Positions 27,064 through 35,613 of a stretch of DNA of 64,000 bases are shown one piece after another. The position numbers and the translations under genes are program-made. Numbering within the stretch: position 1 is the stretch's first letter; each line of letters opens with the position of its first letter. The DNA is from Exiguobacterium mexicanum (GTDB lineage Bacteria > Bacillota > Bacilli > Exiguobacteriales > Exiguobacteriaceae). Below the pieces are notes generated by a model, which made no database searches, was not told the origin of the DNA, and was given only the letters and a program-made list of their open reading frames with translations. The DNA lies in contig NZ_CP040675.1 of NCBI RefSeq assembly GCF_005960665.1, forward strand, positions 1-64,000. Direction: 5' to 3'.

Positions 27064-27244
27064 CAAGAGTAAATGAGCTACAACCAAGAAGCGTCCATTA
27101 TCAAAAATAAAAGGACACGACAAAAAGAGTTGTAAATCTGCTATGTTTGTAAGTGTGTGGTTTCTTCGTCAAAGATTTATAAAAATGTGCAGACTACTCC
27201 CATTTACTCTGTTTTATGAAAACAGAGCCTTTGAACATATTCAA

Positions 27245-27292
27245 TTAGCCATTGTTCAAAGTGTGGTGGCGTAATCTCCCGGCGTGCATCAT
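27245..27292 (-). CDS. Leader peptide of mph
   Basis: Fifteen codons, MMHAGRLRHHTLNNG, starting at 27292, ten bases after a perfect AGGAGG (27303-27308). The 3' part of the reading frame lies inside a stem formed by CTTTGAAC and GTTCAAAG (27229-27261). A second hairpin, CTCTGTTTT/AAAACAGAG (27207-27227), and then the terminator follow. This is the classic arrangement in which a macrolide-stalled ribosome changes RNA folding. The first ATG pair allows a start one codon later. Confidence 0.75.
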   Translation of the reverse strand: MMHAGRLRHHTLNNG

Positions 27293-27327
27293 TCTTAACA
27301 ATCCTCCTAGTGAATATTATGCTGTTG

Positions 27328-27356
27328 ACTTTATATCAGTTTTTATTCAATGTCAA
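27328..27356 (-). promoter_or_regulatory. Promoter of mph leader transcript
   Basis: Minus-strand TTGACA (27356-27351) and an AT-rich TATAAA (27335-27330), 15 bases apart, lie about 40 bases before the leader peptide start. The -35 is a perfect consensus; the spacing is slightly short. Confidence 0.6.
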
Positions 27357-27460
27357 TCGAGCTTTATATTTAGATAAAAATTATTTGCCGATTTGTCTTT
27401 ATTAAAAAATACTGATTTGTAAGTTTTAAAAATACAATCATGAATAATTGATACTCGTTT

Positions 27461-27685
27461 TTAATCTTCCCAAAGCTCATCCATCAACTCATCGATATCA
27501 CTCGATAATCGTTTGCGTTCCTTGGCGTCCACTTCAACTTTCCCATCTTCATAAAACCAAAGCACGTCACCAGGTTGAACCGTGTCTGGAAGTCGTGACT
27601 TTGGAATATCCTCCATCACTTCTCCGAATTCGACGACAGCCAAGTCCCCTTCAAATCGATCGATGATACCTCTCCGTCGCTTCAT
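27461..27685 (-). CDS. DUF3006-family protein
   Basis: 74 residues, RRGIIDRFEGDLAVVEFGE at the start, a small beta-rich domain typical of DUF3006, then an acidic helical tail. Its ATG overlaps the stop of the upstream metallo-beta-lactamase-fold gene by four bases. DUF3006 genes commonly accompany secreted ComEC-like hydrolases, as here. Exact function unknown. Confidence 0.85.
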   Translation of the reverse strand: MKRRRGIIDRFEGDLAVVEFGEVMEDIPKSRLPDTVQPGDVLWFYEDGKVEVDAKERKRLSSDIDELMDELWED

Positions 27686-28524
27686 CTTGATTTCTTTACG
27701 GCATAACTTGAACCGTTCCCTGTAATGATGATCGTGCCATTCTTATCTGTGCGAAGCGTGTTCGTTTTTTGACGCTTCAAGTTCGTCACCACTTCGGAAG
27801 TCGGATGGCCGTAGCTGTTCTTCCCGACACTGATGATAGCATGCTTCGGTTTGACCGTGTTCAGGAACGTACTGCTTGTCGACGTCTTGGCACCGTGATG
27901 TCCCACCTTTAAGACATCTGCACGGAGCGTCTGCTTCTTCGCCATCATGTCCTTCTCAGAAACGTGTTCCGCGTCTCCCGTGAACAAGAACGTGTTCTTC
28001 TTGTACGTTACATGAAGGACTGCACTCCAGTTGTTCAAGTCACTGTTCGAGTAGGATTTGACCGGACCCACAAACTTCGCACTGACGCCTTTGATCGGTA
28101 GCTTCACGCCGGCCTGTGCCGTTTTGATGGTCTTCCCTTCCCGTTTGACGGCTTGCAGAAAATCTTTGTAAGCCTGGGTCGTGTGCTTCACTTTCGGCGC
28201 GTAGACGTTCTCGACACGATAGGCATCTAGGATTTCGTCTAATCCACCAATATGATCCGCATCCGGATGCGTCGAGATCAATACCTCGATATCGTCAACT
28301 TTTTGCTTTTTGAGGTAGGCGACGATGGCATCGCCCTTTCCTTTGTTACCCCCGTCGATGATGACGTCCTCACCGCTCGGCATCTTGATGTAGATGGCGT
28401 CTCCCTGTCCGACATCGATGTAATGGACTTTAATGCTCGTAGCGGCTGATGCTTCCCCGTATGGTGACACCAATAGCGCTCCACTAAATAGAACGGCACT
28501 CCCAATCTTGATCAATTTATTCAT
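27682..28524 (-). CDS. Secreted ComEC-like metallo-beta-lactamase-fold hydrolase
   Basis: 280 residues with a signal peptide (about 1-27, LIKIGSAVLFSGALLVSPYGEASA). The mature part is an MBL domain: HYIDVGQGDAIYI, metal motif STHPDADHIGG, TGDAEH and VGHHGAKTS. It corresponds to the soluble C-terminal domain of the competence protein ComEC, a likely DNA-degrading enzyme, but here is a free exported protein. It forms an operon with the DUF3006 gene. Substrate is not shown by the sequence. Confidence 0.9.
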   Translation of the reverse strand: MNKLIKIGSAVLFSGALLVSPYGEASAATSIKVHYIDVGQGDAIYIKMPSGEDVIIDGGNKGKGDAIVAYLKKQKVDDIEVLISTHPDADHIGGLDEILDAYRVENVYAPKVKHTTQAYKDFLQAVKREGKTIKTAQAGVKLPIKGVSAKFVGPVKSYSNSDLNNWSAVLHVTYKKNTFLFTGDAEHVSEKDMMAKKQTLRADVLKVGHHGAKTSTSSTFLNTVKPKHAIISVGKNSYGHPTSEVVTNLKRQKTNTLRTDKNGTIIITGNGSSYAVKKSR

Positions 28525-28667
28525 CTTCTATCACTCCACTTTAAAATTATTGTAAAATTATCCAACACACCTTTATTATAATCCGCTATTTGTTAAATAG
28601 CTTCTAATTCCTGCGGTTGACCACATACATAAATAGGTAAGGTGTGATGATAGGAGGAGTGAGAGAA

Positions 28668-28949
28668 ATGGATTTACGAAAACCAATCGCAATAAACAAG
28701 ACGTATAAACCGGTCCTGATTTTTAAAGACGGGGTAGAAGTAAAGGAGTGTGTCTCCATTCAGGAAGCTGCACACTATCTGAAGGGATACACGTTATGTA
28801 CCGCCATGCCGTATCGCCACATTATGAATGGCATTATCCTTGATGAGACCTGGATCCATGAGGGAAGCAGCTATCGGTTCACCACTGATCCTGATGTGAA
28901 AAAGGCAAAGCTGGCAGAGATGGAGGCTCAGAACAAAGTCCGTTTTTAA
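28668..28949 (+). CDS. Small protein with NUMOD1-like motif
   Basis: 93 residues from ATG 28668, eight bases after AGGAGGAG. The segment YKPVLIFKDGVEVKECVSIQ followed by EAAHYLKG resembles the NUMOD1 DNA-binding module of homing endonucleases, in which a short strand pair leads into a Ser-x-x-Glu-Ala-Ala helix. No nuclease domain is attached. It may be a stand-alone DNA-binding relic or regulator. Confidence 0.6.
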   Translation: MDLRKPIAINKTYKPVLIFKDGVEVKECVSIQEAAHYLKGYTLCTAMPYRHIMNGIILDETWIHEGSSYRFTTDPDVKKAKLAEMEAQNKVRF

Positions 28950-29073
28950 GGAAGGACAGAATTACGAAATCGAACAAGTCTCATGTGCGGCACCTTACAT
29001 ACGCTGTACACGACTTCGTCACTGTTTGTTAAAACCCTACGAGGTACACTTGAACTAAAAAGGGGTTCTCCTC

Positions 29074-29454
29074 ATGCGACTTCAAGAATGGATCCAGCAA
29101 TATCACGGTACAGAGTTACTGCGCTTTGATCACCTCTGCGAGTACTTAGATGCGACACCGTTTGAAATCAAACACCACCTTGATGGAATCAGTCCTGAGA
29201 TAACCGGCGTACTGAAGTCAGAAGAGGGTATTGGTGACGACGCGTTCATCACGAAGCTGGAACATCATTTGCTGAATCGATTCAACAAACGAAGAAAAAA
29301 AGTGAAAGTCACGATTGAGGTCGAACTGCCATTACCGGAAGAAGCCTACAACTTTTGTCAGCGCGAACGATTTAGAATGATCGAACGCGTCACTCAACAT
29401 ATGGACGAACAAAACGTGAAGGATTGGCGCATCGTAAACATGCGGAGGATATAA
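29074..29454 (+). CDS. Hypothetical protein
   Basis: 126 residues, charged and probably helical (LQEWIQQYHGTELLRFDHLC), with a basic stretch NKRRKKVKVTIEVELP in the middle. AAAAGGGG lies before ATG 29074. No family recognised. Its codons match the neighbouring nuclease genes rather than the AT-rich islands. Confidence 0.65.
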   Translation: MRLQEWIQQYHGTELLRFDHLCEYLDATPFEIKHHLDGISPEITGVLKSEEGIGDDAFITKLEHHLLNRFNKRRKKVKVTIEVELPLPEEAYNFCQRERFRMIERVTQHMDEQNVKDWRIVNMRRI

Positions 29455-29510
29455 TTGAACATAGATCGTATTGACTCATCTACATATATACATGCTATAA
29501 GGAGAACAAA

Positions 29511-30452
29511 ATGAAATTTACCTACTTAGCCTTGCCTTTGGCCATCCTGCTGATGGCCGGTTGTACCAGTGAAAACACCCCTTCTACAAATGAGAAAGCA
29601 GAGGAGCCTGCTACTCAAACAGAAGAAGTCGTCGAGACGACCGAAACGAGCACAGACGACGCAAATACGGAGACGACTGCAGAAGAACCTGCAACAGCCG
29701 AAGAAACGGTCACAAATTCGGATAACAATCAATTCTCCGGCTATAAACTGATCAATGTTGATGGTGGGGACTTGTCCGGGTACCGTGAGGCGAACGTCGT
29801 CGTCGATATCGGATATGGAGATCGCGAGTATTGGGCGTTCACGAACGAACATGGTCAATTGATTCGTGTCATCGCCGATCAGATCATCTTGCAGGATGAT
29901 GATTCGGAGGATGTGACCTCGGATGGCCGTTACTATCATGACGAGGCGAAGGTCTCAGGCGTCGAAAACAGTGATCTCGATGAAGGCCACGTCATCGCTG
30001 ACTCGCTCGGGGGCGTCTCGAACGCCTACAACATCACACCACAAGATAGCACGCTCAACCGCTACGGGGACCAGGCCTATATGGAGGACGTCATCCGTAT
30101 GGCCGGCGGCGCGACCGACTTCGAGGCGATCATTACCTATCCGGATACGAAAACTTATATTCCGTCACACTACCAATACACCTATACGGTCAAAGGAAAT
30201 GTCGTCACCGATTCCTTCGACAACGTTAACCCGGATGAAGTGAATGCAGCACTCGGCCTAACAGAAGGTGAACCGGAACCCGCAGCTGCACCTGAGGCCA
30301 CAGGCGATGTCTCGAGCGTAGATACGAATGGCAACGGTCAGGTGACGATCCAGGAAGCGAAAGACGCCGGTTTCACGATGCCGATCATGAGCGACCATTG
30401 GCTCTACCCCTATATGCGTGATAACGATAATGACGGAATGGTAGGGGAATAA
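29511..30452 (+). CDS. Lipoprotein DNA/RNA non-specific endonuclease
   Basis: 313 residues. A lipoprotein signal with lipobox MAGC (Cys18) is followed by a Thr/Glu-rich linker to about 75. Residues 80-235 form an endonuclease domain of the NS/Endonuclea_NS_2 type with EGHVIADSLGG and a downstream NITPQDSTLN motif, the counterparts of the His-Asn catalytic pair. The C-terminal 45 residues (SVDTNGNGQVTIQEA, MRDNDNDGMV) are calcium-binding, Excalibur/EF-hand-like. A surface nuclease that could process extracellular DNA. AAGGAG precedes the start. Confidence 0.88.
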   Translation: MKFTYLALPLAILLMAGCTSENTPSTNEKAEEPATQTEEVVETTETSTDDANTETTAEEPATAEETVTNSDNNQFSGYKLINVDGGDLSGYREANVVVDIGYGDREYWAFTNEHGQLIRVIADQIILQDDDSEDVTSDGRYYHDEAKVSGVENSDLDEGHVIADSLGGVSNAYNITPQDSTLNRYGDQAYMEDVIRMAGGATDFEAIITYPDTKTYIPSHYQYTYTVKGNVVTDSFDNVNPDEVNAALGLTEGEPEPAAAPEATGDVSSVDTNGNGQVTIQEAKDAGFTMPIMSDHWLYPYMRDNDNDGMVGE

Positions 30453-30486
30453 AAATAGAATCATTTTAATACAAGGAAAATTGCAA

Positions 30487-30530
30487 ATAGGAAGGCAGCA
30501 TTTTTTTCAAGTGCTGCCTTCCTATTTTTT
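30487..30530. terminator. Bidirectional terminator
   Basis: AGGAAGGCAGCA and TGCTGCCTTCCT are complementary arms around a T-rich loop, followed by ATTTTTT on the plus strand. It ends the nuclease gene and also lies at the end of the convergent peptidase fragment. Confidence 0.88.
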
Positions 30531-30917
30531 CAGCTATTTTGTTGAATCAGACGATGACTAAGGACTGTTTCGACAAGTACCACCGTCTCAAATGTTGCAC
30601 AATAGTCAACTTCCTCGAAGTCTGTATGCTCGTCACGGTAACCGATGGATAGATTCACAGACGGAATACCGAATTCCGCAAATACTTTTGCATCACTTGA
30701 TCCCCCGTTGCGCGTCGCCTTCCAGTCGTTCATTCCGACCAATCGCCCCGCTCTTTCGAACAGTTCTCCATAAGACGCTTCACAAAAATCGAACATGCCT
30801 CGACATCCGGTGACAATGTCGCGTGTGCCCCGACGGTCCAACACGATGGTTGCATCCACGTCATGGATAAATTCTTGATCGATGCCACGCGCACCACATA
30901 ACCCTGTCTCTTTATAA
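30530..30917 (-). pseudogene. C-terminal fragment of an M20-like peptidase
   Basis: An open frame reads from the IS left end: KETGLCGARGIDQEF, later NGGSSDAKVFAEFGIPSVN, EEVDYCATFETVVLVETVLS. These match the C-terminal third of M20/M42-type metallopeptidases (tripeptidase-like GSDANVFN region). The N-terminal two thirds are missing; the frame breaks where the IS3-family element begins at 30918. The rest of the gene is not found on the far side of the IS, so a deletion accompanied the insertion. Confidence 0.8.
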
Positions 30918-30964
30918 TGGACCCAAGATTTCAGACACGAAAAAGGAGATGTTAAGGTAGGTAT

Positions 30965-31261
30965 ATGAAACGAAAAAGATATACACCCGAATTCAAAACT
31001 CAAGTTGTGTTGGAAATCTTGAAGGAAGAAAAAACAATGAGCCAGATTGCTTCCGAACATGGCATCCATGTGAACCAGCTGCATAAGTGGAAAACACATT
31101 TCCTGTCAGAGATGCCACAAGTGTTCAAGAAACAGAACAAGGACCAAGAGAAGATGAGAGCCGACTATGAAGAGAAACTGGAAAATCTCTATGCAGAAGT
31201 CGGAAAGTTAACCACGCAGCTGTCGTGGATCAAAAAAAAATCTGGCATCTACCACGATTAG
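30965..31261 (+). CDS. IS3-family OrfA (HTH protein)
   Basis: 98 residues: KRYTPEFKTQVVLEILKEEK followed by SQIASEHGIHVNQLHKWK is the transposase_8-type helix-turn-helix, followed by a leucine-rich coiled segment. Near the end, a run of nine A (around 31240) in the WIKKKSG codons is a typical -1 slippery site. Shifting there joins the frame of OrfB to make the full transposase. Confidence 0.92.
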   Translation: MKRKRYTPEFKTQVVLEILKEEKTMSQIASEHGIHVNQLHKWKTHFLSEMPQVFKKQNKDQEKMRADYEEKLENLYAEVGKLTTQLSWIKKKSGIYHD

Positions 31262-31277
31262 ACAGGAACGGGTAGAG

Positions 31278-32084
31278 ATGATGGAATGGGGAAACAGTAA
31301 ACTTCCTGTTTCCCAACAGGCCGATCTGCTTGGGCTCAATCGTTCCAGCCTTTATTACAGGCCGGTTGCCCCTTCGCCTGAAGAGGTTGCCATCAAGCAT
31401 AGGATTGATGAGATCTACACCAAATATCCGTTCTACGGGTCACGCAGGATTGCCGAAGTATTGAAAAATGAAGAGGTGAATATCAACCGCAAGAGGGTCC
31501 AGCGTCACATGCGCGAGATGGGCATACAGGCTCTCTATCCAGGCCCCAATCTGAGTAAACGCAACCTGCAGCATCGCATTTATCCATACCTACTGAAAGG
31601 GGTGAACATTACCCGTCCCAACCAGGCTTGGGGCATTGATATCACGTATATCCGCCTGCAGGATAGCTGGATGTATTTGGCAGCCATCATCGATTGGCAC
31701 TCCCGGTATATCATCAGCTGGGAACTGGACCAGACACTGGAAATAGGTTTTGTCCTGGATGCCGTCCGGCGGGCTTTCACGATCGGGCAGCCGGACATCT
31801 TCAACAGTGACCAGGGTAGCCACTTCACCAGTTCCAAATATATCCACCTCCTGAAGGAACAGCCTGCCGTCCAAATCAGCATGGACAGCAAGGGTCGGGC
31901 ACTGGATAACATCATGATCGAACGTTTCTGGCGGAGCCTCAAGTACGAAGAGGTCTATCTGAAGGACTACGGGACACCAAGAGAAGCGAGACAGAACATC
32001 CGTGACTACATGGAATTCTATAACTGGGAACGTCCCCACCAGTCATTGGGTTATAGGACACCGGCATCCATCTATTTTCAGTAG
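31278..32084 (+). CDS. IS3-family OrfB transposase
   Basis: 268 residues with an HTH_21 segment (HRIDEIYTKYPFYGSRRIAE) and an rve-type DDE integrase core: WGIDITYI (first Asp), NSDQGSHFTS (second Asp) and IERFWRSLKYEEVY (Glu). The open frame continues upstream to the A9 slippery run, supporting an OrfAB fusion by frameshift. It appears intact. Confidence 0.95.
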   Translation: MMEWGNSKLPVSQQADLLGLNRSSLYYRPVAPSPEEVAIKHRIDEIYTKYPFYGSRRIAEVLKNEEVNINRKRVQRHMREMGIQALYPGPNLSKRNLQHRIYPYLLKGVNITRPNQAWGIDITYIRLQDSWMYLAAIIDWHSRYIISWELDQTLEIGFVLDAVRRAFTIGQPDIFNSDQGSHFTSSKYIHLLKEQPAVQISMDSKGRALDNIMIERFWRSLKYEEVYLKDYGTPREARQNIRDYMEFYNWERPHQSLGYRTPASIYFQ

Positions 32085-32093
32085 GTTACTGTC

Positions 32094-32270
32094 CTTGCCA
32101 TCTCGGAGCAATTATCTTTCCCATCCCAGGACCTGTCAAGGGAAAATACGCCCTTGACAGAACCTGGCATAGGAAAGGCTGGGTCTGCAAGATGGGACAA
32201 GGACAAGAAGAATGACTGTTTTCACCTTATTATTATAAAATTAGTGTTTTGACAATGGGATCCACTTTAG
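32094..32270 (+). repeat. IS3-element right end, copy 1
   Basis: The 177 bases from just after the OrfB stop to beyond the IS end (TTGCCATCTCGGAGC ... CCACTTTAG) are repeated in the same orientation at 37217-37393 with about four differences. The stretch holds an internal inverted repeat near CCTGTCAAGGG and CCCTTGACAG. Confidence 0.9.
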
Positions 32271-32749
32271 AACGCTTTATCAAAGTCAGGAAATTCAACT
32301 GTTCTTTCTGAAATGTGACGTTTGAAAGTCTGACGACCTCTTTTCTCATGATGACTGTTAGGTTTTCTTTTCCCTTTCATCGGAAGTGAGTGAACAGGAA
32401 GAATATCTTCTCTGAACATTCTGTACAGAATTTTAACAGAACAGCTGATAGATTCTTCATTTCTGCCTATGATGGTGTCAGGTGTCCAGCCGTCGGCTAT
32501 CCTTTTTTGAATATAACTGATCTGATGCTTAGGAAGGACGATTCTACGTCTTCTGCAAAGAGATTTTCTTTTCTTATCGTTCTGATAGAATTCCAGTACA
32601 GATATACCTGCTTTGAGTGCATTAATTACATTATAGACGATCTCTCTTTAACGCTTAATTCTCCGGCAGATCTCACTGACCGAAATTTTCTGGTGGTAAT
32701 ATAATTCTATGGACGCAAGTTCATCCGTGGTAAGGTGTGTATAGGCCAT
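32271..32749 (-). pseudogene. Truncated IS30-family transposase
   Basis: Read on the minus strand from 32749: MAYTHLTTDELASIELYYHQ, then KISVSEICRRIKR, an in-frame stop, then IVYNVINALKAGISVLEFYQ and further ADGWTPDTIIGR and LPMKGKRKPN. These are hallmarks of IS30-family transposases (IS6770/IS1252-like). It is broken by a stop near 32648 and lacks its catalytic C-terminus, cut off by the IS3-family element. The sequence TTCTGTGCTAAACTTAATAT (about 32790-32810, minus strand) may be its terminal repeat. Confidence 0.85.
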
Positions 32750-33035
32750 TTGTGCTAACTCCTTAATGTTTTCTTTGGTCGGAAATACATATTAAGTTTA
32801 GCACAGAAGGCTTTTTTAGTTGTCTAGCTTAATTTTACAATCTGCGTACATTTAAATTTTTTAAAGCACACCGTAGGTGGCTAACTTGATTATAGAATTT
32901 CCCTAAATTTTTTAATAGAATATAATCGGAAATTCAGCTAAAAATTTGGAACTTTAAAATTGATACTTATAAACTTATTTCTCGTTAAAAAGGTAAAAAA
33001 TATAAATATATTTAATTATGGAGAGGAAGTTTGGG

Positions 33036-35291
33036 ATGAAAAATATCATCATCAAAGGTGCACGACAAAATAATTTAAAAAATGTTTCGTTAAGTCTTCC
33101 AAAGCATCAATTGACCGTTTTTACAGGAAAATCAGGATCTGGAAAATCTTCATTAGTATTTAGTACGATTGCAGCTGAATCTGAGCGTCTACTCAATGAA
33201 ACTTATTCTACATATATACAGAATCAATTAACTCATTATGAGAAACCTGATGTAGATTCCATTCAAAATCTTCCTGTTTCAATGGTCATTGGTCAGAAAA
33301 GACTTGGTGGTAACTCGCGCTCTACAGTAGGTACAATTTCCGACATTTATTCTGCTGTTCGTCTACTATGGTCTCGTATTGGTCAACCATTTGTCGGATA
33401 TTCAAATGAATTTTCATTCAATAATTCGGCAGGAATGTGTGAGAGATGCCAAGGCTTAGGATATGTCGAGGAAATTGATATCGATGAATTGCTGGATTAT
33501 GACAAATCTTTAAACGAACATGGAATTAATTTTCCTACATTCGGACCAGATCACTGGCGTGGTAAAAGCTATACGCATTCGGGTCTATTTGATAATGATA
33601 AGAAGCTGAAAGAGTATTCGAAGGAAGAGATGCATCAATTACTTTATTTAGAGCCGACCAAACTGACCAATCCTCCTGAAGAATGGCCCCGTACTGCAAA
33701 ATATGAAGGGGTCGTCTATCGATTCAGGCGACTGTTTATTATTAATGATGGCTATGAAAAAAGCAGGTGGCCGGATGAATATGAGCGTGTTGTAACGACA
33801 ATGGTTTGTCCTAACTGTCACGGAAAACGTTTAAATCAACGTATTTTAAGCTGCAAAATTAACGGTGCAGATATTGCTGATTTTACAAATCAAAGTATCG
33901 TAGAAAATATCCTGTTTTTAGACTATCTTACTGATAAAACAGCTGCATATATTGTAAAGCCGCTTAAACAGCAACTTCAATCTCTAGTTGATATTGGACT
34001 TGGTTATTTGACACTTGGTCGAGAAACACCTACATTATCAGGTGGTGAATCTCAGCGTATTAAGCTTATTCGTCATTTAAGTAGCCCACTGACCGATCTC
34101 GTATACATTATCGATGAACCGAGTGTTGGACTGCATCCTGAAGATATTGAAAATATCAATCGCATAATTATGTCTATTCGGGATAAAGGAAATACAGTTA
34201 TTGTGGTTGAACACGATCCTGATATTATTAAGATTGCAGATCACATTGTTGACGTAGGACCAGGTGCCGGTAAAAATGGGGGTAGAATTACATTTGAAGG
34301 AACATACGATCAACTTCTCGACTCCCACACTGCGACTGGACAAGAACTCAAAGAAAAACATCAACTAAAAGTTCCAAGGTCATCTCAAGAAATGATTCAT
34401 ATCGGTCCAGTTACAAAAAATAACGTCAAAAATGTTGAAGTGTATCTCCCTAAAAATGCTATTTCTGTTATTACAGGGGTTGCTGGTTCTGGTAAGAGTA
34501 CGCTCATAAAAACTGGGTTTAAACAGATTAAAAATGTTATATTCATCGATCAAAAAGCTATTAATGTTTCAAATCGTTCAAATATATTAACTTATACCAA
34601 TACATTTGATGAATTACGAGCATTTTTCAGTAAGGAGACAGGGCTAAAGAAAAGTATGTTCAGCTATAATTCTGAAGGTGCTTGTCCAAACTGTAAAGGA
34701 AAAGGAATTCTTAAAACAGAACTTGCGTTTATGCCTGATTTTTCACAAGTTTGTGAAGTATGTCATGGAACACGTTATAGACAGGAAGTTCTAGATGCTA
34801 AAGTAGATGGTTACTCTATTGCAGATGTCTTACAATTAACGGTGGAAGAAGGAATAAATTACTTCAATACACATCATAAAATTCTGGAGATATTAAAATC
34901 CCTCGCTGCCACTGGTCTAGGCTATATGACACTTGGACAATCATTGGACACACTTTCAGGTGGAGAAATTCAACGTGTAAAGCTCAGTGAGTATTTAATC
35001 AATCAAGTGACTGACCACATCTTTATTTTTGATGAACCAACAACAGGGTTACATGAAAGGGATATCCATGTGCTGATCGAATTATTTAATCAATTAGTGG
35101 ATGAAGGTAATACCGTCGTTCTAATCGAGCATAACTTGTCAATGATGACAGAATCAGACTGGTTAATTGATATGGGACCAGCTGCTGGTCAACAAGGAGG
35201 AAGATTATTATACAGTGGTTACCCAGAAGGTGTCCTTAGCATACAAGATAGCGTAACTGGGAAACATTTATCTAATTACATTCAAAAATAA
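33036..35291 (+). CDS. UvrA-like ABC ATPase (short class)
   Basis: 751 residues from ATG 33036, nine bases after GGAGAGG; the ATG 18 bases earlier sits before that site. Two ABC modules are present: TGKSGSGKSSL (about 30-40) with signature TLSGGESQR, and TGVAGSGKSTL (about 482-492) with TLSGGEIQR. Zinc-finger pairs CERCQG/CPNCHG and CPNCKGKG/CEVCHG are kept. At 751 residues it is about 190 shorter than housekeeping UvrA and seems to lack the UvrB-binding insertion, as in UvrA2/DrrC-type proteins linked to drug tolerance. AT-rich and IS-flanked, so acquired. Confidence 0.9.
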   Translation: MKNIIIKGARQNNLKNVSLSLPKHQLTVFTGKSGSGKSSLVFSTIAAESERLLNETYSTYIQNQLTHYEKPDVDSIQNLPVSMVIGQKRLGGNSRSTVGTISDIYSAVRLLWSRIGQPFVGYSNEFSFNNSAGMCERCQGLGYVEEIDIDELLDYDKSLNEHGINFPTFGPDHWRGKSYTHSGLFDNDKKLKEYSKEEMHQLLYLEPTKLTNPPEEWPRTAKYEGVVYRFRRLFIINDGYEKSRWPDEYERVVTTMVCPNCHGKRLNQRILSCKINGADIADFTNQSIVENILFLDYLTDKTAAYIVKPLKQQLQSLVDIGLGYLTLGRETPTLSGGESQRIKLIRHLSSPLTDLVYIIDEPSVGLHPEDIENINRIIMSIRDKGNTVIVVEHDPDIIKIADHIVDVGPGAGKNGGRITFEGTYDQLLDSHTATGQELKEKHQLKVPRSSQEMIHIGPVTKNNVKNVEVYLPKNAISVITGVAGSGKSTLIKTGFKQIKNVIFIDQKAINVSNRSNILTYTNTFDELRAFFSKETGLKKSMFSYNSEGACPNCKGKGILKTELAFMPDFSQVCEVCHGTRYRQEVLDAKVDGYSIADVLQLTVEEGINYFNTHHKILEILKSLAATGLGYMTLGQSLDTLSGGEIQRVKLSEYLINQVTDHIFIFDEPTTGLHERDIHVLIELFNQLVDEGNTVVLIEHNLSMMTESDWLIDMGPAAGQQGGRLLYSGYPEGVLSIQDSVTGKHLSNYIQK

Positions 35292-35613
35292 GAGGAGTGT
35301 ATTTAGTGGTGAAAAAAGTAAGATATTTTTAGTGATGGTAAAGTAAAAGCAAGTATATGTAATAAGAAGATATACTAAGCTGATACTTCATTTGGGCAAT
35401 ATGAGCCCCTATCCTTAATAAAGATAGTGAATTAATAGGTATTCACATAGCTGATAAATCTTTCGATAATTAAGAAGTAAAATTAAATAAATAGTTTGTT
35501 GAATATTTAATCTTGTGTAAAGGTAATAATATATGTATAAAGGTTTTATCATTTAAAATTAGGGGTATTAATAATGTGTTATACAGATATTATATAATAA
35601 AGGAGTAATGTGT
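35292..35613. other. AT-rich spacer with possible gene remnant
   Basis: 322 AT-rich bases between the UvrA-like and dehydrogenase genes. GAGGAG near 35292 precedes a very short frame, and a frame near 35328-35380 reads SDGKVKASICNKKIY, perhaps a relic. No complete gene is seen. AAGGAG at 35600-35605 serves the dehydrogenase. Confidence 0.45.

Larger units (their letters stand above)
30918..32264 (+). mobile_element. IS3-family insertion sequence
   Basis: About 1347 bases with imperfect terminal repeats: left TGGACCCAAGATTTCAGACA and right (inverted) TGGATCCCATTGTCAAAACA. It encodes OrfA and OrfB in two frames. No matching target duplication is seen (left flank TATAA, right flank CTTTA), which suggests rearrangement after insertion. 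The right-hand 177 bases recur at 37217-37393. Confidence 0.85.

Noticed and set aside
33036-35291. Housekeeping excinuclease UvrA
   Set aside because: It is about 190 residues shorter, has no uvrB nearby, is AT-rich and lies between IS copies; better regarded as UvrA2-like.
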